A program made the translations under genes and the position numbers. From CBDBEU01 sp965204565 (lineage in GTDB: Bacteria; Pseudomonadota; Alphaproteobacteria; Rhizobiales; TMED25): a stretch of DNA of 64,000 nt. The notes beneath the pieces are model-generated. The model saw only the letters and a list, made by a program, of their open reading frames with translations. It made no database searches and had not been told where the DNA came from. How positions within the stretch are numbered: the first letter of the stretch is position 1; the number at the start of each line of letters is the position of its first letter. The stretch spans positions 372,001 through 436,000 of the forward strand of contig CBDBEU010000005.1 in the NCBI GenBank assembly GCA_965204565.1. The letters are read 5' to 3'. Below, one piece after another: positions 39,740-50,339 of the stretch.

Positions 39740-41019
39740 TTAGGCCGCAGCCTGGCTCTGTGCCCTGACGCCAGTCGGGAAATAGGTCACCCGCTGGCCC
39801 AGCCCCTTGACCTCGATGGCGCCGCGCGGCTCGAAGGTGAACCATTCGTCGGCGAGCTTTTTGAAATCCTCCGACACGTGAATGCGTCCCGGGATTCCGT
39901 GAGATTCCATGCGCGAGGCGGTATTCACCGTATCGCCCTAGATGTCGTAGGAGAAATGCGGATGTCGCCGATCACCCCAGCCGTCACTGGCCCGCTATGG
40001 ATGCCGGCGCGCATGTCGAAAGTGGTTTGGCCAAATGCCGGCGTCTCATTGATGATGCGGGCAAGGTCGATCGCCAGAAGGCTGATCGCGCGCGCCTTTT
40101 TGTGTCTCGCCGTCAAGCTCGCCGGCTGCCAGATAACCATCGCCCAGCGTCTTGATCTTCTCCGCACCGTGGCGCTGGCAGGCCTCGTCGAACCGGCTGA
40201 ACAGCCGGTCGAAAAACGCGACCACCACTTCCGGTTCGTGCTCGTTGGCAGCTCCGGTAAAGCCCGCCATGTCGAGAAACAGCACCGAGCAATCATCGAT
40301 CCGGTCGGCGATGCGCCGGTCGCGCGAGACCTTCAGCCGTTCGGCAATGCGCTCCGGCAGCATTGCCGAGATCAATGCTTCGGAACGCTCTTCAGCCTGG
40401 TGCAGCGCGCTGAGGACGACAACCGTCAACAGCCCGTTCATGAAAAAACGCGCTGACCATCGCCTCAACGGCGAGGTTTTGGCGCAAGCTCTGATCGGCA
40501 ACAATCAAGGCCCCGTTTCCGGAATCGTGAAGATCGCGGCCACAAGCGCCGCGAAGGTCATGCACATCAAGGCGAAAAACAGGCGGAAATTATCGATTCC
40601 GATCAGAAACAGACTGAAACCGGCAAGCGTGAAATAGACATGAAGGTTGCTGGCGGTGCCAAATGACCACAGCACGAAGCTGTGGCCGATGGTGATTCCG
40701 GTAAGCAGAACCACTGCAGCAACTGTATCACCCAACCGGTGCAGCGGTGGTTTGCGAGGGAAAACACCACCATGACGGCGTTGTAGATGTGAACCGGAAG
40801 CAGACCCTCCAGCTCATAGGCGGCATTGGCGGCCAGATGCAACAGCGCATTGAAGGCGGCAACGCCGGCCAGAATATTGGTGAACATCTGCCGCCGCCGC
40901 ACCAGACGCTCGGGCGAACTGATGCCGGCGAACAGCACACGGCGCCCAATTTCCGGCAAGGCGGCAACCCACCGCCACGGCGTTGGCGAAAACAGATGCG
41001 CGTATCTGGGTCGTGCCAT
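39740..41019 (-). pseudogene. Membrane-bound class III adenylate/guanylate cyclase, degenerate
   Basis: Starts MARPRYAHLFSPTPWRW at 41019 with several membrane helices (NILAGVAAFNALLHLA, TVAAVVLLTGITIGHSF, VYFTLAGFSLFLIGID). A class III cyclase domain follows: CSVLFLDMAGFT with a metal-binding Asp, KTLGDGYLAAGEL with the second region, and NTASRMESHGIPGRIHVSE. Frame breaks lie near 40740, 40510 and 40060, and the conserved Trp of YDIWGDTVN is TAG (39938-39940). No functional enzyme is made. Confidence 0.8.
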
Positions 41020-41055
41020 GGTGCCCTCAGGGCTGACGATCCGGCGGCAAGAACC

Positions 41056-41466
41056 CTAGTCGCGCGTATCCAGATCAACCAGTTCGATCTTGTAGCCGTC
41101 CGGGTCCTCGACAAAGGCGATATGCGTAGTGCCGTGCTTTAAAGGGCCTGGCGGGCGCGGAATATTGGCGCCGGCTTTTTCAAGCTCCTCGCACACCTTG
41201 TGGATGTCGCGCACGCCAAGCGCGATATGGCCATAGCCGCTGCCGATATCGTAGGGCTCCTCCTGGTCCCAGTTGTAGGTGAATTCGAGCACCGTATTGG
41301 GCTCTTCCTCACCATAACCGACAAACGCGTTGGTGTAGCGGCCGCCCTCGGATTCGCGGCGCCTGAGTTCTTTCATGCCGAACATCTTGGTGTAGAACTC
41401 GATCGACTTTTCGAGATCGCGCACCCGCACCATCATGTGCAGAAACTGAAATTTTCTATCCGCCAT
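41056..41466 (-). CDS. gloA: Lactoylglutathione lyase (glyoxalase I)
   Basis: 136 residues, the usual proteobacterial GloA length. Converts the methylglyoxal-glutathione hemithioacetal to S-lactoylglutathione. Metal ligands can be placed: His10 (LHMMVRV), Glu in TVLEFTYNW, His in GYGHIALGV and Glu in YKIELVDLD. The substrate-loop motif GGRYTNAFVGYG is present. Intact and transcribed alone. Confidence 0.92.
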   Translation of the reverse strand: MADRKFQFLHMMVRVRDLEKSIEFYTKMFGMKELRRRESEGGRYTNAFVGYGEEEPNTVLEFTYNWDQEEPYDIGSGYGHIALGVRDIHKVCEELEKAGANIPRPPGPLKHGTTHIAFVEDPDGYKIELVDLDTRD

Positions 41467-41559
41467 TGTAGCATTCCTTATCTGGCATCAACCTGTGGAG
41501 CTGAAGCTATTGCCTTGGCACTCTCGCGTCGAGGCCGCTGAACGTTTAACACCGCTCCG

Positions 41560-42271
41560 GTTACCTGCCGGACGGGGATAATTCCGACTATTTCGACTGG
41601 CTGCATGGCACTTATCTGCCTTCGGTGCGGGCGCGGCCGGGTTTTGCCTAGGCGGCGCATTACCAGTCCGGCGCCCAGGAGGGTGCGGCGATGAATGCGG
41701 TGCGCGGTACCCTCGGGCGCATGGGTGACCCGAGCGTTGGCACCGGCACCCAGTATCTGATGCTGGCCGGTGCCGCCGAGCTTTCAACCCTGGTGGCGCC
41801 CAGCGTCATGGATGCGCCGCAAGAGGCGACAACGCGCGATATGCTGGCACGCCGCATTGGCGTGCGTCCTTGCCTGTTTTCCACTTTCGCCCGCGTCGAC
41901 GGGCCCGACACGGGTTTGCGCACGGTGGGCACCACGCTCGGCCCGGTGATCCAGATGGGCTCGTTCCGCACCCGCACCATCGATGACGAATATGACGGTG
42001 CGCCTGGTATGCCCAGCATCGCCTGCCGGCAATTCCCCATATGAAAGGCTGCATTGCCGCGCGTGTCATGATGCGCGCGGCAGGATGGGCCAAATATTCT
42101 GTGATATACGAGTTCACCTCAATTGAAGCGCGGCGCCTCAATTTTGAAGAAAAGCACGAAGCGCTCGACCTTGAAGAGGCACACTGGACCCACCGCATTC
42201 ACGACTACACCGTGCATGCGCCGGGCTCGCCGACCGTCGCCACCAGGCTGTGGCCTGCGGTCGAGGGATAG
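41560..42271 (+). pseudogene. Conserved hypothetical protein (possible dimeric alpha/beta-barrel type), disrupted
   Basis: Reads as one broken protein: DNSDYFDWLHGTYLPSVR, a TAG at 41649-41651 inside GFA*AAHYQ (probably Trp originally), then GTGTQYLMLAGAAELS and LRTVGTTLGPVIQMGSFR. After a frame change near 42005 it continues KYSVIYEFTSIEARRL and WTHRIHDYTVHAPGSP. The pattern suggests two ferredoxin-like halves as in EthD/ABM-fold proteins. Function unknown. Its end directly precedes a truncated cyclase, so a deletion joins them. Confidence 0.5.
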
Positions 42272-42299
42272 GGTCCGGCGCGGGCATCGGCTGAAACGA

Positions 42300-44367
42300 G
42301 ATGGAGTAAATGTGGCGGCCCGGCTCGAAGGACTGAGCGCACCGGGCGAGGGCGCGGCCCGGCCCGCAGACCGACCACCCGCCGCCCAAGCCCCTGCGAC
42401 ATTGGCGCTTCCCGGCAAGCCCTCGATCGCGGTTCTGCCGTTCGACAACATGTCGGGCGATCCCGAGCAGGAGCATTTCGCCGATGGCGTGGTTGAAGCG
42501 CTCACCGCCGCGCTGTCGCGCATCCGTCCCTTCTTCATAATCGCCCGCAATTCCGCCTTTGCCTATAAGGGCCGCGCTCTCAATGCGCGCGAGATCGGGC
42601 GCGAGCTCGGCGTTGCCTATGTGCTCGAAGGCAGCGTCCAGCGCCGCCGGGGAGCGGGTGCGCATTACCGTGCAGCTGATCGAGACCGAGGGCGGCGCAC
42701 ATTTATGGGCGGAAAAATACGACGGCGCGCTAGGTTGTCGTGGACAAATGGTATCCAGAGTTTGATTGATGCGATGGCAACGAAGCCGGGGCAGGACTCT
42801 TTGGTTTTGTCGTAGCGGGTGGCGATCCTGCGCCAGTTCTTGAGTTTGTTGAACAACCGCTCGACGAGATTGCGCCATTTGTCTTTGGCCCGGTCGTGCG
42901 TGATGGGGTCAGGACGATTGCTCTTTGCAGGGATCACCGCTTCGACGCCTGCGGCGGCGATTTCCTGGCGGATAGCATCGGCATCATAGCCGCGATCTGC
43001 GAGGAACGCCTCAATGCGGTCGGTCATCATGCGGAACAGCGGTGCAAAGCCCTGCACATCGTGCGCTTGGCCGGGTGTCAGCACAAAGCCGAGCGGGAGG
43101 CCTCTGGCATCGCACCTCGCGTGGAGCCTGGTCGTAAAGCCGCCGCGCGACCGGCCAGGCCCCTCTGTTTGCTGAGCCCCCTTTTATGCCGACGGCACAA
43201 TGATGTGCCCGGACCACCGTGCTATCGATCATGTCGGCGGTGGCATCGCGTCCCGCCAGTTCGGCCAGCGGTCTCGAGCATCGCATCGAACACGCCGGTC
43301 GTGACCCATCTTCGGTAGCGTCGTAAAATGCTGTTCCACTTGCCATAGTCATCCCGCAGAGGCCGCCACTGCGCTCCAGTTCGCGCGATCCACATCATGC
43401 CTTCGAAATACAGGCGGTTGTCCTGTGCAGGACGGCACCCGCGACCGCGCTCCGGCGCCAATAGCGGCCCGATCAGCGCCCATTCCTCATCCGTTACACC
43501 AATCCGCTCGCCCAAGGCCGCCTCCAAAAGGCCGCCTCCAAAAGGCAGCCTTGAATCCAAATGTGAATCTCATGTCAAGCTTGGTCCACGACAACCTAGA
43601 TGATATCTTCGATCTTCAGGACCGCATCACCGAGCAGGTTGCCGGCGCGCTGCAGCCATCTGTCAGGCTTGCCGAAGTCGAGCGCGCCCAGCGCAAACGG
43701 TTGCAGGATCTGGGCGCCTATGACTACACCATGCGCGCCATCCGCCATGTCTGGCTGCTGGAAAAGGAAGTAGCGACCCTCGCGCTCGATCTTCTGGAAA
43801 AGGCGCTGGAGATCGATCCCGGCTACCCTTGGCGCTGGCCGAAAAAGCCGCCAGCCTGTCCTCCGACGATCCGCTGATCCTGTTGGTTTTGGGCGCGGTC
43901 CATACTTTTGCGCGCAATTATAGCGCAGCCCGCGTGATGCTTGAGCGTGCGGTGGCGATCGATCCCAACGCCGCCTGGGCTGGCTTGAGGTCTATTCCGA
44001 CCGTCCGTACTAGGCGCGCGAGCTTTTTGAGCGGGCGCTGCGGCTGAACCCGCTCGATCCCACGAATTTCAACAATTATGTCGGCCTTGCCAGCACTCAC
44101 CAGGTGGCCGGGGACTGGGATGGGGCCGCCGATCTGCTTCTGCGCGCGCTTGAAGAACGGCCCAATGCGCTGTGGATTTACCACAATCTGGCGCTGGTGC
44201 TCTATGCCGCCGGCAGAACCGAAGAGGTACAAGAATCCCTTGCCGCGATGTTGCAGGCCTATCCGGATCTGGCGATCGCCAAATATAAAGAAGCGATGGT
44301 GTTCTCACCGCGCTCGCTTGAGGCCCTTGCCGTGAGCCTGCGCGCCATGGGCGCGCTCAAGGAATAG
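42300..44367 (+). pseudogene. Cyclase-TolB-like-TPR protein remnant, split by an IS
   Basis: Begins inside a class III cyclase domain (GVNVAARLEGLSAPG), so the catalytic part is lost. It continues with the TolB-like region (GKPSIAVLPFDNMSGDPE, EHFADGVVEALT, YVLEGSVQRR, LWAEKYDGAL) and TPR repeats (LEKALEIDPGYPW, MLERAVAIDPNAA, RELFERALRLNPLDP, YHNLALVLYAAGRTEEV). Frame breaks lie near 42645 and 43825, with more damage near 43980 and a TAG in the segment DRPY*AREL. An IS5-family element sits at 42733-43596; removing it rejoins GAL to DDIFDLQDRITEQ in frame. This gene architecture is common in rhizobia. Confidence 0.78.
42733..43596 (-). mobile_element. IS5-family (IS427-like) element with intact ends and TA duplication
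   Basis: Perfect-looking terminal inverted repeats GGTTGTCGTGGAC at both ends, flanked by TA on each side (42731-42732 and 43597-43598). The transposase is in overlapping frames on the minus strand: VTDEEWALIGPLLAPERGRG, YFEGMMWIARTGAQWRPL, DMIDSTVVRAHHCAVG, FLADRGYDADAIRQE, KWRNLVERLFNKLKNWRRI. Two-orf or frameshifted organisation is normal in this group, but the orf junctions here also carry extra breaks. It is the least decayed IS in the window and so perhaps the most recent insertion. Confidence 0.85.
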
Positions 44368-44468
44368 AGCATCATCCGACCGGAGCGGAGCGAGGATCGA
44401 TCAGATGATGCGTCAAAACAACAAGCTAGAGCGCCGATCTGATCGAGGTGGATCGGATAACGCTCTAG
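44363..44468. repeat. Rhizobial-type palindromic intergenic repeat
   Basis: Two stem-loops in tandem after the TPR remnant: CATCATC (44370-44376) with GATGATG (44404-44410), then CTAGAGCGCCGATC (44426-44439) with GATCGG and CGCTCTAG (44451-44468). The TAGAGC/GCTCTAG ends flanking short stems are characteristic of mosaic palindromes in Rhizobiales intergenic DNA. It may act as a transcript terminator or stabiliser. Confidence 0.6.
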
Positions 44469-44475
44469 AGTTCAC

Positions 44476-45359
44476 TCAATCGGCAAACAGGCCGATGGGC
44501 AGCCCCGCGACTTGCGCGCGCGCCATGAACACACCGCCGGTCAGCGGACAATGCGCGACTTCTTCAGGCCTCACAGCATTTGTGAGCGAGGTGAAGAACA
44601 GCGTCTTCATGTCATCGCCGCCAAAGCACGGCATCGAGCAGGCCGCAGGAACCGGGTATTTGCCGGCAAGCGTGCCGTCTCGGGTGCAAAGCGGTTGAAG
44701 GAGCAGGCGCTGAACGCCCCGCTCCAATAATAGCCATCAGCATCAGTGGCGGCGCCATCAGGCAGGCCCTCGATGCGGTCGGACTCGGCAAAGCGCTGGC
44801 GGTTGGAAATCTCGCCGGTACCGGTGTCGAAGTCCCAGATATCGATCCACATGCCTTGCGAGTCTGAATGATACATGCGCGTGCCGTCGGGCGACCAGGC
44901 AAGCCCGTTCGAGACCATGATGCCGCCATCGATCTTGGTCTCCACCTGCCCGTCCGCAGTGATCCGGTAGAGCGAGGCGGCGGGCAGGCGTTCGGGTTCG
45001 GCATAGGCCATGCTGCCGACCCAGAAGGCGCCGCCGGGCCCGACCTTGCCGTCATTGAGATTCCACACAGAGGCCGGAAATTCGACCTCGGCCAATTGCT
45101 CGCGCGCGCCGGCGTCGATCTCCATCAGCGAGATCATGTTGCCATGAGCGACCACCAGCCGGCCTGAGCGGGCAAAGCTGAGGCTGCCAACCAGCCCGTC
45201 GAACTGCCAGACCTAGCGTTCGCGGCTGGCGATATCAATTGCGTGCACATTGTGTCTGGTATTGTGGATCCAGAACAGCCAACCGCGGCTTGCGTCCCAC
45301 AGCGGCGACTCGCTGACCGTGTAGCGCTCGTCCACCAGACATTCGATATCGCTGATCAT
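44476..45359 (-). pseudogene. SMP-30/gluconolactonase-family protein, nonsense and frameshift
   Basis: Starts MISDIECLVDERYTVSESP at ATG 45359 after GAGG. A TAG at 45213-45215 interrupts RER*VWQFDGL, the frame resumes through WNLNDGKVGPGGAFWVGSM and SNGLAWSPDGTRMYHSDS (metal and substrate residues), and a frameshift near 44690 separates the last 70 residues. Family members hydrolyse sugar lactones. The adjacent broken GMC oxidoreductase gene is divergent. Confidence 0.8.
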
Positions 45360-45512
45360 TCCAGTCCCTCGCTTTGCCGCATGCACGCCTACCATAAAGC
45401 GCGCGATTAGTGCTTTACCATGCCGGCAACGCGGCGGGCCTTCGCGCTGTCCGGGATGAAAATGGATTTAGGGCCTTGCTTGCGCCGGACACAGGGGCTT
45501 TGGGGGGTATCA

Positions 45513-47220
45513 ATGATCTAAGACTACATCATCGGCGGCGGCGGCTCGGCAGGCTTGGTTCTGGCCAACCGGCTTTCGACAAAATCGGCCAACAAGGTGC
45601 TTTTGTGCGAAGCAGGTCCGACACACCGCCTGGCAAGGTGCCCGAGGTGATCCTCGACACCTATCCAGGCACCGCCTATCTCGACCCGCGTTTTCACTGG
45701 ACCGATCTCAAGGTCAGAACCGAAGTGGTGCCGCACAACGACCCCGAGGCGCGCGATATTCCATTGCGCAAATACGAGCAGGCGCGCGTTCTGGGCGGCG
45801 GCTCGTCGATCAACGGCCAGGTTGCCAATAGAGGCGCGCCCAATGATTACGCCATGTGGGAGGAGCGCGGCGCCACCGGTTGGGGCTGGGACGATGTGCT
45901 GCCCTATTTTTCCGCAAAGTCGAGCGCGACATGGACTTTGACGGCCCCTATCACGGCAATCAGGGGCGCATTCCGGTCTCTCGCACCTTCCCCGAATTCT
46001 GGAACGGCCACGTCAAGGCGGTGGGTGAAGCGTTCACTGAGGCGGGCTTCAATTTCCTGCCCGACCAGAACGGCCCGTTCGAGGACGGCTATTTCCCGAC
46101 CACCGGAAGCCATGTCTATGAGCGAAGGGTCTCGGCCGCGGTTGGCTATCTCGACCAGCCGACGCGCCAGCGCGACAATCTGACGATCTCGACCGACACC
46201 ACCGTCACGCGGCTCCTGTTCGAGGGCACACGCTGCGTCGGCGTTGCCGCGCGCATTGGCAATGAGGAGCATGAATTCCGCGCCAACGAGTTCATCATGT
46301 CCTCGGGCGCCATTCACTCGCCCGCGCATCTGATGCGCGCCGGCATCGGCCCGGCCATGGTGCTTGCCGATCTTGGTATCGAGGTACGCGCCAATCTTGG
46401 CGGCGTCGGCCAGCGGTTGATGGATCATCCCTCGATCATGGTCGCCTCGTATATCAAGCCCGAGGCGCGCATCAACGCCCACACAAGGCGCCATCTGCTG
46501 ATGTCGATGCGCTATTCATCCGGCATTGGCGGCGCGCCGCAGGGCGACATGTATGTCGCGGTGTGTTCCAAATCCGCTTGGCACAAGGTCGGCGAGTAGA
46601 TCGCTTCCTTCATCGTTTTCGTCAACCGCACCTATTCGGAAACCGGCGAGGTCAAGCTGACATCCGGCGACTGGCGCGACGAGCCGCAGGTGAATTTCAA
46701 CCTGCTGTCAGACCGGCGTGATCTTGAACGCCTGATGCAGGGCTTTCGCAAGATGGCGCTGATGCACGAAGCAGAAGCGATGCAAAAGGTGACAAGCGAT
46801 GTGTTCAGCGCGGTCTATGGCGAAAAGGTCCGTCAGGTCGGCCAGGTGACACCGCGCAACCGCATTCTTACCAGCGTTCTGGCAAGGCTGCTCGAAGGTC
46901 CGGCGCCGCTGCGCCGCATGTTGATTGAAAAGCTCATACTGGAAGCGCCCAGGCTTGGCGTTCTGATGGAAGATGACGAGGCGCTTGAGGGTTTTGTTCG
47001 CAAGGCCACGGTCGGTGTGTGGCACGCCTCATGTACCTGCCGCATGGGAGCTGGCGATGACCCGGTGGCGGTCACCGACAATCAGGGCAGGGTGCACGGG
47101 TTTCAGGGCCTGCGCGTTGTCGATGCCTCGATTTTCCCGGTGGTGCCCTGCACCAACCTCAATTTCCCGGTGATGATGTCAGTGGAGAAAATCGCCGACA
47201 CGATGCTGGCGGAGGATTAG
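45513..47220 (+). pseudogene. GMC-family flavoprotein oxidoreductase, multiple stops
   Basis: The ATG at 45513 is followed by TAA at codon 3 (45519-45521). The rest reads as a near full-length choline/alcohol dehydrogenase-type enzyme: DYIIGGGGSAGLVLANRL (FAD motif), ARVLGGGSSINGQVANRG, HEFRANEFIMSSGAIHSP, GVGQRLMDHPS, WHASCTCRMG and VVDASIFPVVPCTNLNFP. More lesions: frame breaks near 45610 and 45915, and a TAG near 46597 in VGE*IASF. Likely lost in step with the SMP-30 gene next to it. Confidence 0.83.
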
Positions 47221-47283
47221 GGCGCGCCCAAACCGAATGCGGGTAAACTGCAGTTTTGGATGTCACGCAATGCGATTGGGGCG

Positions 47284-47816
47284 ATGAAATTCACCATCGA
47301 TGACATGCGCCAGGCCGACTGGAAGCAGGTGCGCGACATCTATCGCGAAGGTCTTGCCACGGGTCTTGCCGCCTTCATGCTGACCTCGCCGGTCTGCAAG
47401 GTGTGGGATGGCCAGCACCTGCCACTGGGCAGGCTGGTAGCGCGCACCGGGGATTGGGTGATTGCCGGTTGGGCGGCTCTGGCTCCGGTTCCTGACACAT
47501 GAGGCGCTGCCGGTATCGCTGAGGTCAGCGTATGCGTCACCGAAAACGCGCGCGGGGCAGGGATCGCAACGGCTCTGCTGGGACGGCTCATCGAAGTCTC
47601 CGAACCGGCAGGGTACTGGACATTGCAGGCGCAAATCATGGCGGGCAATCGCGCGAGCCTTACCCTTCACGCACATCATGCGGGTTCCGCGAGGTTGGCC
47701 TGAGGGAGTGCTACGGTCACATCGAAGGCGTGTGGCACGATGTGATCCTGCTCGAGCGTCGAAGCTCGCACGCCGGCGGGCCGGACCTTCCGACCAGAAC
47801 CTGCGAGGGAACGTGA
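47284..47816 (+). pseudogene. GNAT acetyltransferase (phosphinothricin-acetyltransferase-like), disrupted
   Basis: MKFTIDDMRQADWKQVRDIYREGLATG at ATG 47284, then a shortened middle and TGA in VPDT*GAAG. After the stop, IAEVSVCVTENARGAGIATALLG (acetyl-CoA binding loop) and YWTLQAQIMAGNRASL follow. A frameshift near 47685 leads to FREVGLRECYGHIEGVWHDV. The family acetylates small amines such as phosphinothricin or methionine sulfoximine. Inactive here. Confidence 0.75.
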
Positions 47817-47861
47817 AGGGCAAGTCCGGCGCTGATGCCGCAAGTGTCGGTTTTGGGAGAA

Positions 47862-49004
47862 CTACCCGCCAAGCTTCTCCGCCAGCCAGGTGAACGATGC
47901 CGGGCCCCAGTCGCTGTAATATTTGAACGCGCAATGGCCGGCATCGGCATAGATGCGCGCTGAACGCTGACCTACCGGGCCGTTCTCCAGCATGAAATGG
48001 ATATTGCCGACCGGCGCCAGATGGTCGTGCTTTCCGTTGATCATCAGCACCGGCATGGTGATGTTCTCGAGAATGCCCTGTTCCGACAGCGCCCAGCTCT
48101 TGAACAGATTGTTTTCATGGGCCACCGACCAGATCTCAAATGACGTCTCGTCCCCCGGCGTGCCGAAAATGAAGCTGGCCCGCGCATTGCGCGCATCGAC
48201 GAAGTCCTGGGTTTCCTGATCGGTCATCTGGTAGCCGAATGGATGGCCGGCATTGGCCACCACCGCTTTGACCCGTTCGGGATAGCAGCCCGCAAGCTGC
48301 ATCACCGAATAACCGCCGCGGCTGATGCCGAAGGCGCCGATGCGGTTCTCATCGACCTCATGCCGAGCTGCCAGATAATCGATCGCCGCCATCCACGCCT
48401 TGACCGATGAGGGATCCCACACAAACGGGTTCTCGCCGGTGCCAGGCGCATCCATAACCAGGGAAGCCAGCCCGTTCTCGAGCGCGAACTGGCTAGCCCA
48501 TCCCCGGTCTTCCTTTAACATGTCATAGCCGCACATGATCAGCACCGCGCCCGCCGGCTGGCCGGACTTGGGCGCGCGGAAATGGCTGCGGATCGCCTTG
48601 CCGTCGCACTCCACATCGACCACCTCGAGCGGCGGGTCGAGATGGGCTGAGGCCTTTTGATAGGCGCGCGCCAGATCAGCGCACGCGTCTGCCTTCACCG
48701 GCGTGATCGCGCCGGGATATCTCGAGATCGAGTAATACGCCTTGGCGGTAAGAAACGCCTTGCGCGCCGCCTCAAGATCGCCCGCCGCCTCCAGCTCATC
48801 GCCCCGGTCTTCATATCCCTTGGCAACGCAGCTCCACAGCGGCACCCACTTGTCCTCGGTCGTCGCCTCGACCTTGGCCACCGTCGCCTTCAGCTCGTCC
48901 ATATCCTCGATCATCGACAACCAGCGTCGGTAAAAACCGCCATGATCGACAACAAAAGGATCTTCGCTGGGGGTGAAATCGAGTGCCGGTGCGTGGTCGT
49001 TCAT
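47862..49004 (-). CDS. Alpha/beta hydrolase with N-terminal helical cap (FrsA/DUF1100 or pseudooxynicotine-hydrolase-like)
   Basis: 380 residues. About 125 N-terminal residues are helical; the hydrolase domain has the nucleophile elbow GISRGGYS, the acid in INGKHDHLAP and the His in DAGHCAF. The family includes C-C bond hydrolases such as 2,6-dihydropseudooxynicotine hydrolase and uncharacterised esterases; no nicotine pathway gene is nearby. Cytoplasmic. A paralogue-like gene is at 60730-61950. Intact. Confidence 0.8.
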   Translation of the reverse strand: MNDHAPALDFTPSEDPFVVDHGGFYRRWLSMIEDMDELKATVAKVEATTEDKWVPLWSCVAKGYEDRGDELEAAGDLEAARKAFLTAKAYYSISRYPGAITPVKADACADLARAYQKASAHLDPPLEVVDVECDGKAIRSHFRAPKSGQPAGAVLIMCGYDMLKEDRGWASQFALENGLASLVMDAPGTGENPFVWDPSSVKAWMAAIDYLAARHEVDENRIGAFGISRGGYSVMQLAGCYPERVKAVVANAGHPFGYQMTDQETQDFVDARNARASFIFGTPGDETSFEIWSVAHENNLFKSWALSEQGILENITMPVLMINGKHDHLAPVGNIHFMLENGPVGQRSARIYADAGHCAFKYYSDWGPASFTWLAEKLGG

Positions 49005-49175
49005 CTGTTGATTTCCGTATGCTGCCGAGTTTCACGCCCACCATAGCCACAACATCCGGTCCGGGCACAACCGGTTTGAGACGTGCCGGCGGGTTCGAGT
49101 TGAAAATCGCTGGTTGCCGGGCGCTGGGCGTGGCCTTTATGGTCGCCGCACATCTGAACGGGAGGAGGAGACGTC

Positions 49176-50171
49176 ATGCGCGCGACTGTTGTCGGACTTG
49201 GCTGGTGGGGCAAGCAGATCACAAATTGCCTCGCCGATAGCGAGCGCATCAGCGTGACCCATGGGGTCGATCCGTTCCAGGACGGGCTTGACGACTTCGC
49301 CGCCGAGAATTCGCTCATCCTTGAGGCGGACTTCGATGCGGTTCTCGCCAATCCCGACATCGATGCGGTGATCCTAGCAACGCCCCACTCAGCACATGAG
49401 GAGCAGGTGGTCAAGGCGGCCGAGGCCGGCAAACAGGTTTTTTGCGAAAAGCCGCTGGCGCTCACCTCAGAGGGTGCAAGGCGCATGATTGCGGCCTGCG
49501 ACAAGGCCGGCATCATTCTGGGTCTTGGCCATGAGCGGCGCTGGGAACCGGCCATGGAGGAGCTGCGCCGCCGGGTGGTCGGTGGTTCGATCGGCCGTTT
49601 GCTCCACGTCGAGACCAATTTCAGCCATGACATATTCGCCGGCCTCGCTGCGGATAATTGGCGGCTCAGCCCGTCCGATGCGCCGGCCGGCGGCATGACC
49701 GCACTCGGCATTCATCTGACTGACTTTCTGGTATCGCTAGTGGGCCCGGCGCGCACCGTGTTTGCCCGCACCGGTTCGATCGCATTCGAGCCGCCGCTCA
49801 CCGACACCGTCGCCGCCCATGTGACCTTCGCCAGCGGTATCACCGGACTTTTAACCGTGCTCCTCACCACGCCGTTCTATGGGCGTTTCACCGTTTTCGG
49901 CGATCAGGGCTGGATTGAGCTGCGCGAGATTTCCAATGTCGATGTCGATGATCCGGCAGAGCTCATCATCTGCGACAGATCCGGCAGGCGCGAGGTGAGC
50001 ATGCATCCGGTGGTCAATACCGTGCGCATGAATTTCGAAGCCTGGGCGGCTGCGGTCGAAGGTGAAGGCGATTATCGCATCAAGCCCTCCGAAATGGTCG
50101 CCAATATCGGGCTTTTGGAAGCCATCGTGACCTCGGTGCGGCTTCAAAAACCGTTGGAACTTGGCGGTTAG
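49176..50171 (+). CDS. Gfo/Idh/MocA-family NAD(P)-dependent oxidoreductase
   Basis: 331 residues. Ribosome site GGAGGAG precedes ATG 49176. Rossmann motif VVGLGWWGKQITN at the N-terminus, then the family Glu-Lys-Pro in VFCEKPLAL and the C-terminal alpha/beta domain. Family enzymes oxidise or reduce sugars, inositols or related compounds; substrate unknown. Intact. Confidence 0.88.
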   Translation: MRATVVGLGWWGKQITNCLADSERISVTHGVDPFQDGLDDFAAENSLILEADFDAVLANPDIDAVILATPHSAHEEQVVKAAEAGKQVFCEKPLALTSEGARRMIAACDKAGIILGLGHERRWEPAMEELRRRVVGGSIGRLLHVETNFSHDIFAGLAADNWRLSPSDAPAGGMTALGIHLTDFLVSLVGPARTVFARTGSIAFEPPLTDTVAAHVTFASGITGLLTVLLTTPFYGRFTVFGDQGWIELREISNVDVDDPAELIICDRSGRREVSMHPVVNTVRMNFEAWAAAVEGEGDYRIKPSEMVANIGLLEAIVTSVRLQKPLELGG

Positions 50172-50339
50172 GGCCCTTTTGTATGCCGCGGCAGGTGAAA
50201 CGTCCGCATTGTGACCGCGATCACCACACCGGCCAGCGCGCGCTTCTAGAGCATGTTTCACGCAATCGGAGTCGATTTAGGGGATTCCCAAATGGTTTGG
50301 CACATGATTCTGTGTCCCGAGGCTTATCGGGAGGCAGAT

